Assembly (NCBI GenBank): GCA_002189035.1 | Contig: NEEC01000007.1 | Span: forward strand, 2,728,001 to 2,792,000 | DNA length: 64,000 bases | From: Utricularia gibba | Lineage: Eukaryota; Streptophyta; Magnoliopsida; Lamiales; Lentibulariaceae | Direction of reading: 5' to 3' | Part shown: positions 48,529 to 60,157 of the stretch, in pieces | Layout: each line of letters opens with the position of its first letter | Position numbering within the stretch: the stretch's first letter is position 1 | The notes under the pieces: model-generated | Databases searched by the model: none | What the model was told of the DNA's origin: nothing | What the model saw: only the letters and a program-made list of their open reading frames with translations | Program-made: the position numbers and the translations under genes

Positions 48529-51500
48529 ATGGGAGGTGATAGAAAAAGCACCAAGATCTCATCTGATGACCCTAAAAACAGTTCAAAAAGAACTCGGCCA
48601 TCCATTGGGTAATCTTTAAAGATAGTGGCACGACTACCCCTTGGATAGTTTATTTCTTTTTGACATTTTCTTGGAGTGAGCAATATTTTCCCTGCTTGCG
48701 GCATACTGGCCGCACTTGTTTTTAACTGGCTGGGTTTTTTAGATGCGTTGTAATATTTAATTCACAATAACTTGAGGAAATATCCATGTAATACGATCTT
48801 TTTCTCCTTTTATGCGTATTCAGGAGGACAAGCGGCCCCACTAGGAAGTCCACAAAAGGAAAATGGACGCCTCAAGAGGTGGGAGTACTTCGATCATTTT
48901 TTGTAAATTTGTGTAGTTCATGTTATTATCATGAAGTGAACTTTGTTGTGAGATTTCCATATGACTGAATGTGATCATGATATTTTAATAGCAGGGATAA
49001 TGTGTTACTGCATTTTAGTAAGCATGATTTATGGGTATCTAGAAGATTGATCCGTGCATTACACGCTCCTTAAAAGGATGCAGTTGGATATTTTCTGAAG
49101 CTTGCGAAACAGGCTGTTTACCTTGTTTAATGGATCAGTCTGAGCAACCTTCGGGTGTGGCCGTTTTATAGCATTAGATCATTGCATCTAATGACCTGTT
49201 GCCTTATAGAGACAACTGGCGTAGATTTAGTGATTAAGAAGTCTTGTTGTTGCAGGACGAGGTATTGCGAATGGCTGTTCAACGGTTCCAAGGGAAGAAC
49301 TGGAAGAAGATAGGTAAAACATTATTTTCTCCTTACGTAACTGGAAAGGTTAAGCGTGCCTTTGAAGCCTAATAATGAATCTATTCACAACTAGCCTGAC
49401 GCCATTGACAACATCCCTTGGTGCTCCCCCTTTTACGAGATCTATATATAAAGTGCATATCAAGTGTTTAATAATTCATATCCATAAGTTATTAGTCATA
49501 TTCTAGGAGGAGACTCATCCATGTTTATTTGGAATTTTTATTGCTTCATTCTAGCGGAATGCATTAAGGATCGGACAGATGTGCAATGCTTGCATAGGTG
49601 GCAGAAGGTCCTTAATCCCGAGCTTGTTAAAGGTCCATGGTCCCAGGAGGTAAGGATTTTTTTTTTCTTAGATTGTCGTTGTTTTTTTCGTTATGTTATC
49701 AAAAAGCTTGCCTCACTTTGCTAATGTTGATAAGGAGGATGAAATCATAGTTGCCTTGGTCAAAAAGCATGGGGCAAAAAAGTGGTCTACCATTGCACAA
49801 CATCTTCCAGGGCGTATAGGGAAGCAGTGCCGTGAGAGGTAGGGTAATGAAGGCTCTAGATAAACTGTAACTGGCAGTTTTTAGTGTTTATATTCTGATG
49901 TTATTGATGATAGATTCATTAACACATTCCAATTAAATATTCCACCTTTTTGTCGTTATGGACTGTCTTTAATGGTGAGTGGTTATCAGGTGGCATAATC
50001 ACCTAAATCCCAATATCAATAAGGAAGCCTGGACTCAAGATGAGGAGTTGACGTTGATTCGTGCCCACCAACTCTATGGCAACAAATGGGCAGAGTTGTC
50101 TAAGTTCTTACCTGGGAGGTATTCCTCATTACATATAGCAAGGCCTAATAGATATGTTTCAGAAACATGCAATTTCTTCTTGCTGTTGCTCACTTTCTTT
50201 CATTCCATCTCTTCCCAGGAGTGACAATGCCATAAAAAATCACTGGAATAGTTCAGTAAAAAAGAAGCTGGAAATGTACATAGCATCAGGATTACTTTCT
50301 CAGTTTGAAGGCTTTCCTCTCGTGAGTCATCAAGACCAGTCACTTGCTTCCTCTCCATCAAAAGCACTGCAAAGTAGTGATGCCAATAGCTTTCATAAAA
50401 TGGAATTGGAGGAAACCTCCGAATGCAGTCAAATTTCAGGTTTTCTCGGTGCATCTCAATCTACAAGCTATGCAACCACGCATCCTGGAGAATGGAGATT
50501 GACTGAAGAGTCAAGTTCTATACAACAACATGATGGCTATTTTCCTGAATTTGAAGAACCCACATTTACCCTACTACCGGAAGAACAGAACGAAATGGAC
50601 AACAAGTTTTCTGAACATGATTTGTCCTTTTGTTTGGAAACTTTATCTGGGAAAGATTGGCAAGTGGGCCCAAGTAAGCTTCCAGATATGGCTTTACTTG
50701 ATCTCGTTCAAGAGCCACATGAATTACCCTTGCCAACTGACCCTGATAATCATGAAGTGATGATGTCCTTCCCCGTAGATACTTCAGCTGGTTTAAGTTC
50801 TTCTACATCCTTTGTTGGGATGCTTATGGGCGCTGACATACCAGCTTTGGTAGCTAACTCAGAATGCATGGTGGATTGCTCTCAGGCAAGCCATAATGGA
50901 GCTTGTCCCTATGAAAGTCATACTTCCGAGGTCGCAAATACATTGCTTAGCACTTCAGCCACTCAGATCAATGAGGTATATTCTTCTAAGTCATATGATG
51001 TCCCATCTGATTCTTCTGAAAGGTCACCTTCGCAGTCCTTTCCTACATGTCCTTCATCCTTGCTACCTCCTACACATGATGGCTTTATCTACTCAAAGGA
51101 GTCTGAATCCTCTCTCGTTGTAGAGGACTGCTATGAGAAAAATAATTCCCCCAGACAGGTCTCCCCTAATCAATTTGTTTTGGCGCCTTCAGAAGCCTCT
51201 CCGTGTTCCCCTTCCAAGAAAACAATAGAAAATAAAAGAAATGAGCAGGAAGCTGGAACTTTATGCTACGAGCCTCCTCGTTTCCCAAGCTTTGACATGC
51301 CATTCTTCAGTTGTGACCTTGTCCAATCTGGAAATGACTTGCAACAGGAGTTCAGTCCCTTTGGCATTCGCCAGTTGATGATGTCTTCTCTGGCGCCAAT
51401 AAAGTTATGGGATTCACCATCGAGGGATGATACCCCGGAAAAGGTTTTGAGAAGTGCTGCCAAGACCTTTTCCAGCACACCATCAATACTTAAGAAAAGG

Positions 51501-53015
51501 CATCGTGATTTTGTCTCTCCATTGTCAGAAAGGAGGACTGAAAAGAAGCTCGAAAGAACTTCAAGGCAAGAGGCGTTATCTAGTTTGTCTGGTGCATTTT
51601 CCAGGTTAGATGTGATGCTTGATGAATGTGTATGCAAGTCAGGGCCCCCGCTGCCGGTATCCCCCAAAAAAAGAAGCATGGAAGTGTCGTCTTCAGAAAA
51701 CAAAAATGTGGTTCCTACCTGCCCCCAGATAGAGAATGAGGGAAGCAGAAGCCTTGTCATCTCTGAATGTGAGATTTCCCCGAAAGAGGTCAAAAGAGTG
51801 AGTTACTTTCATTATTTTCATTGCTACGGTCAAAACCAACATGAATTTAATGAATTTTGAACATTCTGCTTTGCTTCAAATCATTATGCAGGAAAAAGAT
51901 TTAACTGGCGTTCTTATTGAACATGATGTAAATGACATCTTGATCTCCTCGCTTGATCAATTTGGAGGTAAGGGTGGTGGTGGAAAAAGCCCGAGTCCCA
52001 GTAAAACTGGCCATCAGTGTCGGCGGAAGCTTGGCTCTATTTCAAATCACGTTATTTTCTCGACCTCTGAGAATTCATGTTTGCCGGTGACCTCACCTCA
52101 TCATAGCGGAAAGAAGGAAGGTGCTAGCTTGCTCCTAGCTGCTTCTTTGCCGTCATCTAATTCTGGAGATACAGTTGAGACTACACGCAAAGGTGCAATC
52201 CCTGAATGCAGTGGCATGTAAGATGATTACAGTACATATTCACCCCATCCCTACTTTTTCTCTTTTTTTTATGCATATTTTCTTCTTCTGTGGTTACTCA
52301 CTCCACTAAACAGGTACATAGACACACCACTAAAGAGGATCATGGAATCTCCTTCTGCTTGGAAGTCCCCATGGTTTCTTAAAACATTCGTTCCCGGGCC
52401 TAGAGTTGATACAGAGTTAACACTTGAGGTCTGCTGAAAAATTCCACGTACAGATTCATCCTACTCACTTTTTCATTCTTGGCATAAAATGTATCCCTTT
52501 ATAGGACATGGGCTATTTTCTGCCTGGAGACCGCAGTTACGATGCCATTGGGTTGATGAAGCAATTAGGGGAACATACTGCTAGCACCTTCGCTGATGCC
52601 AAGGAAGTTTTGGGAGACGAGACTCCGGACACCATCATGAAAGCAAAACGCATCCCCTTTTCAAGTACAGAACGGAACAACACCGCAAACTCTGGTCCTG
52701 ACTCCCAGAAAGATCAGATAACTTCCCACCCACCTTCAAAGTTCACGGTATGCATGCATGCTCACTAGTTTCTCCCACCCAACTACGCCCCATCGATGAA
52801 CTTTACAGCTTTGCTGTTACAAAAATGATGCAGAGGATCCTATCCATGATTTGCATTAAGATTGTGGCGTTTGTTGTCCCTAAACCGTGCAGGTGGAGCG
52901 GCGGGCACTGGACTTCAGCCAATGGGGGTCACCTGAGAAGAAGCCCGTGAAATCAAATAGTGGTGGTGGAACTTCCTCGAGCCAGTGCTCGTATCTTTTG
53001 AAGGGATGCAGGTGA
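48529..53015 (+). CDS. MYB3R (three-repeat R1R2R3-MYB) cell-cycle transcription factor
   Basis: Eleven exons: 48529-48608, 48824-48878, 49256-49313, 49555-49649, 49735-49838, 49990-50118, 50219-51797, 51892-52217, 52314-52428, 52505-52747, 52893-53015, giving 969 codons (968 residues). Three MYB repeats occupy about residues 40-195: R1 from GKWTPQEDEVLRMAVQRF, R2 from KGPWSQEEDEIIVALVKKHG, R3 from KEAWTQDEELTLIRAHQLYG, ending SDNAIKNHWNSSVKKKLE. The long C-terminus carries plant MYB3R blocks, including ESPSAWKSPWF and GYFLPGDRSYDAIGLMKQLG. Such factors bind MSA elements to activate or repress G2/M genes in the nucleus. Length is like MYB3R1/4 activators rather than short repressors, a weak argument. 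Confidence 0.93.
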
Positions 53016-53245
53016 AGTGAACGCCAGAAGCGAGATAAGTTCATCGTAATTATGTCTATTTATAATTAATTAATTGTCGTATGTGTGTATCCATCATAGA
53101 TGTCACACTATATGCACTGGCCTGCCAAGCAGCTTCTACCCCAATACGGGGTACAGCCAATTATTAGACACAATTTTTACAGATTTGGTTGCAATATGAG
53201 AATCCGAATTCCTTCTTGCCCATCATATGAGCTTCTTAACAGCCT

Positions 53246-53842
53246 CTATAACTTGGAGCCCTGTCTCAGTACTCCAGGATTGCTCCCATGATAAAAGCAG
53301 AAGATGTTAACTCTGGATGAAGCAATCAGAGTCCTCGTCTCATGATCCTCTTTCGTGATGCGCACATCCCACACCTGATGAACGAGTTGACAGGTTGTAG
53401 CCGCTAATTGTGTAAGGAAAACAGGCCAACTATTCTACTTACATGAATAGATTTGCCCATGCTGACTGGGGTGGCCTCTGCAACTATGTAGTCGCCTGCC
53501 TTGGCAGATTTGAGATGGTTGATGCTGAGCTGCGCTCCTGCTACTCGCCTGCCTCCCGTAGCAACGGAAGCTCCCATGCTGGCGATACCCTCGGCTATCA
53601 TGGCCGAAAGACCTCCATGAAGAACATGAAATGGCTGCTCAACGTGTCACAAATGAACTTGGTTTCATTAGCTCATAGACAGCACTGTGATCAGCATCAA
53701 GAAAGCTCACCTGACAGCACCTTGGAGTGATCAGGAGGTGCCCAGAGACTTTGGCAGCCGAGATTTCGTCAAATTCAAACCCATATCTAATCAGCAGAGG
53801 GTCCACTTGCCGAGAATCGAATTCCTTTGGTGGTTCACTCAT
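53246..53842 (-). CDS. DHNAT1: 1,4-dihydroxy-2-naphthoyl-CoA thioesterase (hotdog fold), peroxisomal
   Basis: Three minus-strand exons, 53711-53842, 53443-53634 and 53246-53374, give 151 codons (150 residues). Hotdog-fold motif: PFHVLHGGLSAMIAEGIASM, with the catalytic-type acidic residue in the following helix, then a KAGDYIVAEATPVSMGKSIH strand pair. The protein ends GSKL, a canonical PTS1 peroxisome signal. In plants this enzyme releases DHNA from DHNA-CoA in peroxisomes, a step of phylloquinone (vitamin K1) synthesis. Its 3' end faces the MYB3R 3' end across about 230 bp. A leader intron is likely upstream (donor near 54067, acceptor shortly before the ATG). Confidence 0.88.
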
Positions 53843-56800
53843 TGTTCTTCACCCTCTTCTTCAGATTCGCCTAAAACCAAATGAAGCAGGTTGGTATCCA
53901 CAGGGGCAAATCGGCAAGGAACACAAAGCTATGAACGAAGCAGCATGCTATTGATATTACCACTGAAACAAACTCGCAAGATAACACCAATCCGCCAAAA
54001 ATAAAAATCCATGAAAACCAGCATTGCAAATCAAAAACCAGTACCCGGATCAAGTTAGAGTGAAAACCTGTGTCGACGTATTTACATTGATTGAACAAGC
54101 GGAGCTGTTCTCATAGGAAATGAAGGATTCCGCGTCAGGAACAGAGGTCCCATATCCGATTGTTTGCCTAATCATGCCCCTTGACGATCCGATCTGGTGA
54201 ACATATATGGGCCTCTCTACCATAACTCCATCTTTTTTCTTTTTTGAATTTTCACCACACACGTCAAAAACCGCAACGGCTACCGGCTACGAACAAAATG
54301 GGCCTCTCTATCTTCATTTGGAGCCGCTCTGTTTTGGGCCTAGGCCCGTATCCTTTTCAAGAACACGCGATTAAGCAAATCCAATAAAGAAAACTAAATT
54401 CGAGAATACTATTTAAAAAATCATGATTTAATTATTTTAATTCATGAATAATTTAAACAAGAGTTAAATTAAATTTAAACCAATTTCAAATAGAAAAATG
54501 AATTACGATCCCATAATAGTTCAATCACAATTCGATTACAATTCAATTACGATTTAATGTTTTTTGTAAAGAAAGTATTAAAAATTCTTTAAAAAAATTC
54601 AATTATGATTTAAATCACAAAAAAATTATTCAAATATTAATCATTATATAAATGTTTTATGATTTTTATCATTTAAAACATAAAACAAGTACCATATGCC
54701 ATAATTTCCAGCTGCTCTTTTTGAGTGAACTTTTGACTTTTTTCAGGTAATCAGTGAACTTGAATTTAATCATTATTGAATTATATTATTTTTAATACAA
54801 CTCACCGACACCTTAACCATATAAAAAATTTTATAAATAATTCATCATTTAAAATAATGGGGGCGGCACTGTAGACCGTCACGCGAAGCTCTTGCCTTTC
54901 AATTAAATACATCCAAAATAGTTCAAGTCAAATAAGTGGGGTCCATTACGATTAAACAAAATCAAAATGAAATTAATTTACAGCTCATCATCCACCACCC
55001 CCATCCCGTTATGATGATTCATTTCACCATTTGGGGATGTCGAGGGTGAAAAAACAAAAGTATTTTTGTTCGGCAGTTTGTGTTTGTTCCTGATTCCTTT
55101 CAAATGGAACATCATTGAAGGGTAAAGTCGTCTTTTCCTTAAGATGCTCAATCATTCCTTTTTTTTCCACTAAACAATATTTTTCCATGAGAAAATTACA
55201 ATAAAAATATTTAAGGTTTCAATTAGTATAAAAAGTTTAATCTTTAAGTTTCAAAATTATAAAAAAACACTCCAAATTAACAAAATCATGCAATGAACAC
55301 TTAAATGGTTTATGGTGCCTTAAGTCGACTCTAATTTTAAATCTAAAAAAATTTCATATGAATTCTTCATGTTCACATCTGTATTCAACAAATTGAATGA
55401 TACTCATTTTAGTGTTATATTACGTCTCATATAATTTAAAATGATAATAGTTATATCACGTCTATATTTACGTTTTATATGATTGATAAGTGATTTTATG
55501 TCGTTCCAAAACATGTTCTTCCACTACTCTTGAGTGTTGTTTTTACTTATCTTAGATTCCACTTTCTCATTATTCTCAATTAATTTTGCATCTTTCGCAT
55601 TACTTTGATCTTTTTAGAGAGAAAGTGTATTTTATGGATTTTTAGGGTACTTTTGGATCAATTTGAGAAGAAATCAAGATCTACCAAATTATAAACTTGA
55701 TGTACCACGAATCTCAGCCCAAGACTCGATCAAATGATGAAGATTCGATCCAAGTTTCGTGAATAAGATAGAGATATGAAAAAGATCTTCGAAGATTTGG
55801 ATAGAAGATCTTATCCAAACTAATCGAATAAGCCTAATATAAAGACTTGAATCTACTTTCCTATAAATAACTCACTCTCTCAATTATTAGAGACGTCTTT
55901 GACCACTTTTTCTTTGTATTTTTCCTATTTTCGTGTCTATTTTCATGTTAGAGTCAAATTTGCACATGTAGTCACTTGCGGCTAAGGATCTGCAGTGAAG
56001 TCTTGCTTGCGCAAGTCCTACGCGTGCGATTGTTTTACTATTTTTTTCGACATTTAAATTGAGGTTTAATTCTGTTTTTCGCAACGTTTTCTTTACCAAC
56101 GTGCTCTTTAGTATCACATAACCCGAAAGGAGTGTGAGAGAATCAAAAGTTGGCCTCAATCACCTAAGTAGAAGGGTTCAATCAAACATCGTTGGTAAGT
56201 CACATTCTGTCTAATTTGTCTGCGAGGTGTGAGGTGTAAGAGTTAGATTATGGTGTAGGGAAAACATGAGTTATCATAAGAGGTGAAATCGCTCTGATGG
56301 CGTGGTTGATTCTATAATCCCACAAAACAAGGAACGATGCTATAATGGTCATCGAGTAGCACTATTTTAGAATAATACTTTCAAGGTTTACATACATAAG
56401 TTTGAGCGAGTTTTAAGCAAGGTGAATCCTGAATCTAAATCCAATTTTCTTATTATTTTTAAAATCAAATATATTTTTTTGTTTTCGTTCTTTTTTCGGT
56501 ATTTGTTTGAAAATAAAATTCTAATAACAATTCCATATGAATACGATCTTATTTTATTACCTCGATAGTTTCTGTGCACTTGCAGAATTACCATCAATGA
56601 TGCATTGTTATAACATTGTTAGGATTAAAATCAATTAATTTTGATGACATGAAAGTTTAAATATATAATTTTATAAATTTGAAGTAAAACTATTAAAAAA
56701 AAATAAGTTTATTGACATATGACATAATTTTGAAACTTATCATTTAAACTCTTTATATTAACTATAAATTGAATTTCTATCGGCAAACTATACCCTATTT

Positions 56801-57041
56801 TTCATGTACTAAAAATCATTACAAATATATAATTATTTTCTGATTATTATTTAAAATTAAATAATTTAAATCATGTTATTTTGATGAGGCTAGCGAATGT
56901 GCCATAATTGATTTTGAAGGTTCATCTGGATGGTGTTTACTGGTGTTGTATAATTCCAAATTCAGAATATAATTTTAATTCTTGTTGTCTCCCACTATGT
57001 ATGGAGAAATTTATTTGTATTTTTTCGAGTATTTTTGTTAT
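53843..57041. other. Intergenic, AT-rich; possible LTR-like segment in the middle
   Basis: The left end holds the DHNAT1 leader and promoter (to about 54350). 54360-55600 is AT-rich. 55640-56440 differs: moderately GC, with a TATAAATA at about 55863, CT-rich sequence after it and many short G/A-rich stretches, reminiscent of an LTR retrotransposon leader or solo LTR. I did not find matching termini or a target-site duplication. No coding domain is seen. Confidence 0.35.
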
Positions 57042-57049
57042 TATATATA
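57042..57049 (+). promoter_or_regulatory. TATA box of the TIP aquaporin gene
   Basis: TATATATA about 65 bp before the start codon, followed by a C-rich leader. Confidence 0.5.
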
Positions 57050-57113
57050 ACACCCACCACCAACGCCCTTCACGTACAAAGAAGAGACGAATAAACAGCA
57101 CTACTCCGTGATC

Positions 57114-58008
57114 ATGGCGAAAATCGCTTTCGGATCCGCCGGAGAAGCACTCCATGTAGACTGCATACAGGCGCTGATTGTCGAGTTCATCTGCACTTTC
57201 CTCTTCGTCTTCGCCGGAGTCGGAGCCGCTATGGCGAGCGGTTGGCAACACTCTTAGGTCTATTTCGATGTACAGCTGAGCAAAGGAATGTCGTCATCTA
57301 TTCCCTTTTCTTTTCGCAGATAATTTGAGTGCGAATCCATTGGCTGGACTCTTCTTCGTGGCACTGGCGCACGCGTTGGTCGTGGCGGTGATGATTTCCG
57401 CGGGGCTTCGCATCTCTGGCGGCCACCTTAACCCTGCCGTGACGATAGGACTCTGCGTCGGCGGCCACATCACGGTGCTCAGATCGGTGTTGTACTGGAT
57501 CGATCAGTTGCTGGCTTCTGCCGCCGCCTCTGCGCTGCTTTATTATCTGACCGGCGGAGTGGTAAGATTCTTCTTCTGCTTCTTCGTCGTCTTCCTTTCG
57601 CGATGCATTGCCGTTAATCTGCTCCGTTGATAGGCGACCCCGATCCATTCGTTGGCCCAAGGAGTAGGCCCAATTCAGGGCGTGATCTTCGAGGTGGTCT
57701 TAACGTTTTCCCTTCTGTTCACGGTGTACGCCACCATCGTAGACCCAAAGAAGGGAAGTCTTGATGGGCTGGGCCCGTTGCTTACTGGGCTCGTTGTGGG
57801 GGCTAATATCATGGCCGGAGGCCCGTTTTCTGGGGCCTCCATGAACCCGGCCAGGTCATTCGGGCCGGCCCTTGTCAGTGGAAATTGGACCGACCATTGG
57901 GTTTATTGGGTGGGCCCTCTCATTGGGGGCGGCCTCGCTGGATTCATTTTCGAGAATTTCTTTATTCGCAGATCACACGTGGCGCTCCCTCATGAAGATG
58001 GCTTTTGA
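57114..58008 (+). CDS. TIP4;1: Tonoplast intrinsic protein aquaporin, TIP4 type
   Basis: Three exons, 57114-57240, 57320-57561 and 57634-58008, give 248 codons (247 residues), standard for TIPs. Six membrane helices and two NPA boxes: GGHLNPAV at about 80-82 and [13 protein letters not shown] at 194-196 with the selectivity-filter Arg at 197; His60 in helix 2 is typical of TIPs. The segment SAGLRISGG before the first NPA has two residues in place of the His of TIP1/2 (SAGHISGG), as in TIP4 members, which supports the subgroup. It transports water and probably small neutral solutes across the vacuolar membrane. It starts [12 protein letters not shown], as TIP4 proteins do. Confidence 0.93.
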
Positions 58009-58821
58009 ACGGGTCGATGTAACTTGCAACTCATCCCAGTGTTTTATGACCAATAAAGTAAATCGTTTCAATGTCAGTTGTAGCAGTGGACGCAGTTATT
58101 TTGTATAGGGAGTGTGGTTTTTTTTTTTTTTTTTTTTAAGTTTAAAAAAATCATATAAATGGAGAGAAAGTAATTAAATATAAGGATTCAATTAATATAA
58201 TATAAGGTTTTTTTTGGAAATATATAAGATTATGGGTTTTTTAATAGATAATTAAATCCATAATTTAATTTAAAATTACTTCTAGATAAATATAAACTTA
58301 TTACTGTGTTTATTAGAAAGAAGATAGAAGGTGTATTTTACGTTAATATATTCAACTACGTTGCGCAATTCCCTTCCATTCGTGGGAAACGAGTGCGTGC
58401 AAAATGCGTGATTTTTAATTTGCTGTTGTATTTGATAAATTAATTTTGTTTTGAATTGTAATTATATTAATTTATAGTGTATATTTTTTAAAATAATGCA
58501 TACTAAAAATCAGATTCTTAAAATCAACGAATCTCACACCCAAACATCTGGAATCTCGCACCTTGCACCCATTTTGGTGCGACCTAGATATTTAAATCAT
58601 TCTACTAAATATGTTTTAAATTCAAGGGAATAATGGGCCAAGGCCGGAGTCTCGTTAGTGGAGAATTGGGCCTATAGAGGGGATTGTGGCCCATTCGCAG
58701 TCAAAACGGCGGCGTATTGTTTGTCCTTCGCATCATGGTAGAATTCTGCCGAGTCAGATAGTGTTATGCGCGCGGGTTACGTGAGCTTGAGCCGCACCGA
58801 AGATATTTGAGGATTTGGATT
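58009..58821. other. Spacer between TIP4 and peptidyl-tRNA hydrolase genes
   Basis: Contains the TIP4 3' region with a T-run of about 20 at 58119-58138, AT-rich spacer, and a GC-richer promoter-like stretch from 58640. No gene is seen. Confidence 0.45.
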
Positions 58822-60157
58822 ATGGGTTCCTTCACGAATCCTTCTCCCACCTCCAAGAATGTAAAGTGAAGAAGCAGAATGCGTTTTTATGTTTAACCTT
58901 TTGGATTTCATAAATCTATTGTTTTTTGTGCAGCAAAAAGAGGGAGGTGGGAGGTTGGGAGTGAGTTTCAGGCCAGAGAATTTCATCCCTGGTCTCATAA
59001 TCGGCTTTATTGTTGGGCTTTTTTTTGATTTATCGAAGGATAAGAAAAATTCTGGCGGAAGGATGATTATTCCGATGCAACCAATTTCTTTCTCTGGTAG
59101 CTCGGATGAAGAGCTCAAAATGGTACTTTTACCTGCTTTGGACATTCGTCTTCTCTTATTTTTGGATGTGGGGTTTTCAGATAATGCCGCTACTTGGAAC
59201 AGTGATGATGAGTAGTCATGTGGTAGAAGTTTTATTAGAAATGCTTCCAGCAACTGGATTATTACCGACTCGCCCTTATCATATTAGATTGCATTTGGTC
59301 TTCCACGGCCGTGGGTTTGAATCTAGTTTAGCAAGACCTGAATTCTGGACCATAACTTTGTTCTGAATTCTGGTCCCCAGGTCCTAGTTGTTAGGCAAGA
59401 CCTGAAGATGGGAGCAGGCAAGGTTGCTTCTCAATGTGCCCGTAAGTTGGTGATATGCTTGTCATGTTTTGTGTATTATACTGTTCTTCAATTGACTGCT
59501 GGGCTTGTGTATGTTTTCAATATTCTTATCTCGCTGTACAGATGCCGCAACTGGTATTTATTCCGAACTAATACAAAGGTTTGATCTTTTTCACTCCCTG
59601 CGTTGCTCAATCGTAGCAAAATCTACTGTTTCAAATATGAGCTGCATAATCTTAACTTGCAGTCACCGAGCTTTCCTTCTGAGACAATGGGAGCGGTGTG
59701 GGCAACCAAAGATTGTTGTTACATGCAAGAATCAGCAAGAAATGTAAGCAGGTGACCTTTCTCTATGCGTGTGAACCTTTTTACCTTGTCCAAAGGATAT
59801 ACCACTTCATGTAAGCAAATGTCATACAACGATTGGGAGTACTGTTAGGAGCAAGTTGAAGGATGCTGCTGAGAGCATCGGCCTCCCTACTTTTGTAGTT
59901 GCGGATGCAGGCCGAACACAGGTACCTTTCAGTATGAGTCCGAGAACTTACTGGGGTTCTGCGCCTTCATCTGCATCTTCTTTTCAGGTTACATCCGGAT
60001 CAAGGACTGTTCTTGCCATCGGACCAGGTTTGTTCAAATCCCAGTTTGTGTGTCCTCTGGTTAGCCTCTGTGTGCATTCCAGTTTTGAGTAGTGTATTCA
60101 TTCCCAGGAAGTAAGTCGGCTGTAGATTCAGTAACTGGAAAGCAGCGGTTGCTCTGA
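58822..60157 (+). CDS. Peptidyl-tRNA hydrolase 2 (Pth2/PTRH2), N-terminally membrane-anchored
   Basis: Eight exons: 58822-58860, 58934-59122, 59381-59441, 59542-59578, 59663-59743, 59849-59921, 59988-60027, 60108-60157, giving 190 codons (189 residues). The N-terminus MGSFTNPSPTSKN precedes a hydrophobic segment IPGLIIGFIVGLFFDL (about 33-48). The Pth2 core is complete: VLVVRQDLKMGAGKVASQCA, HAATGIYSEL, RQWERCGQPKIVVTCKNQQE, LPTFVVADAGRTQV, SGSRTVLAIGPG, ending DSVTGKQRLL. It frees tRNA from stalled peptidyl-tRNA; the animal homologue is mitochondrial outer-membrane (Bit1), so organelle anchoring is a reasonable inference. Several exons are 37-61 bp, which makes the gene easy to mis-annotate. 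Confidence 0.92.
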
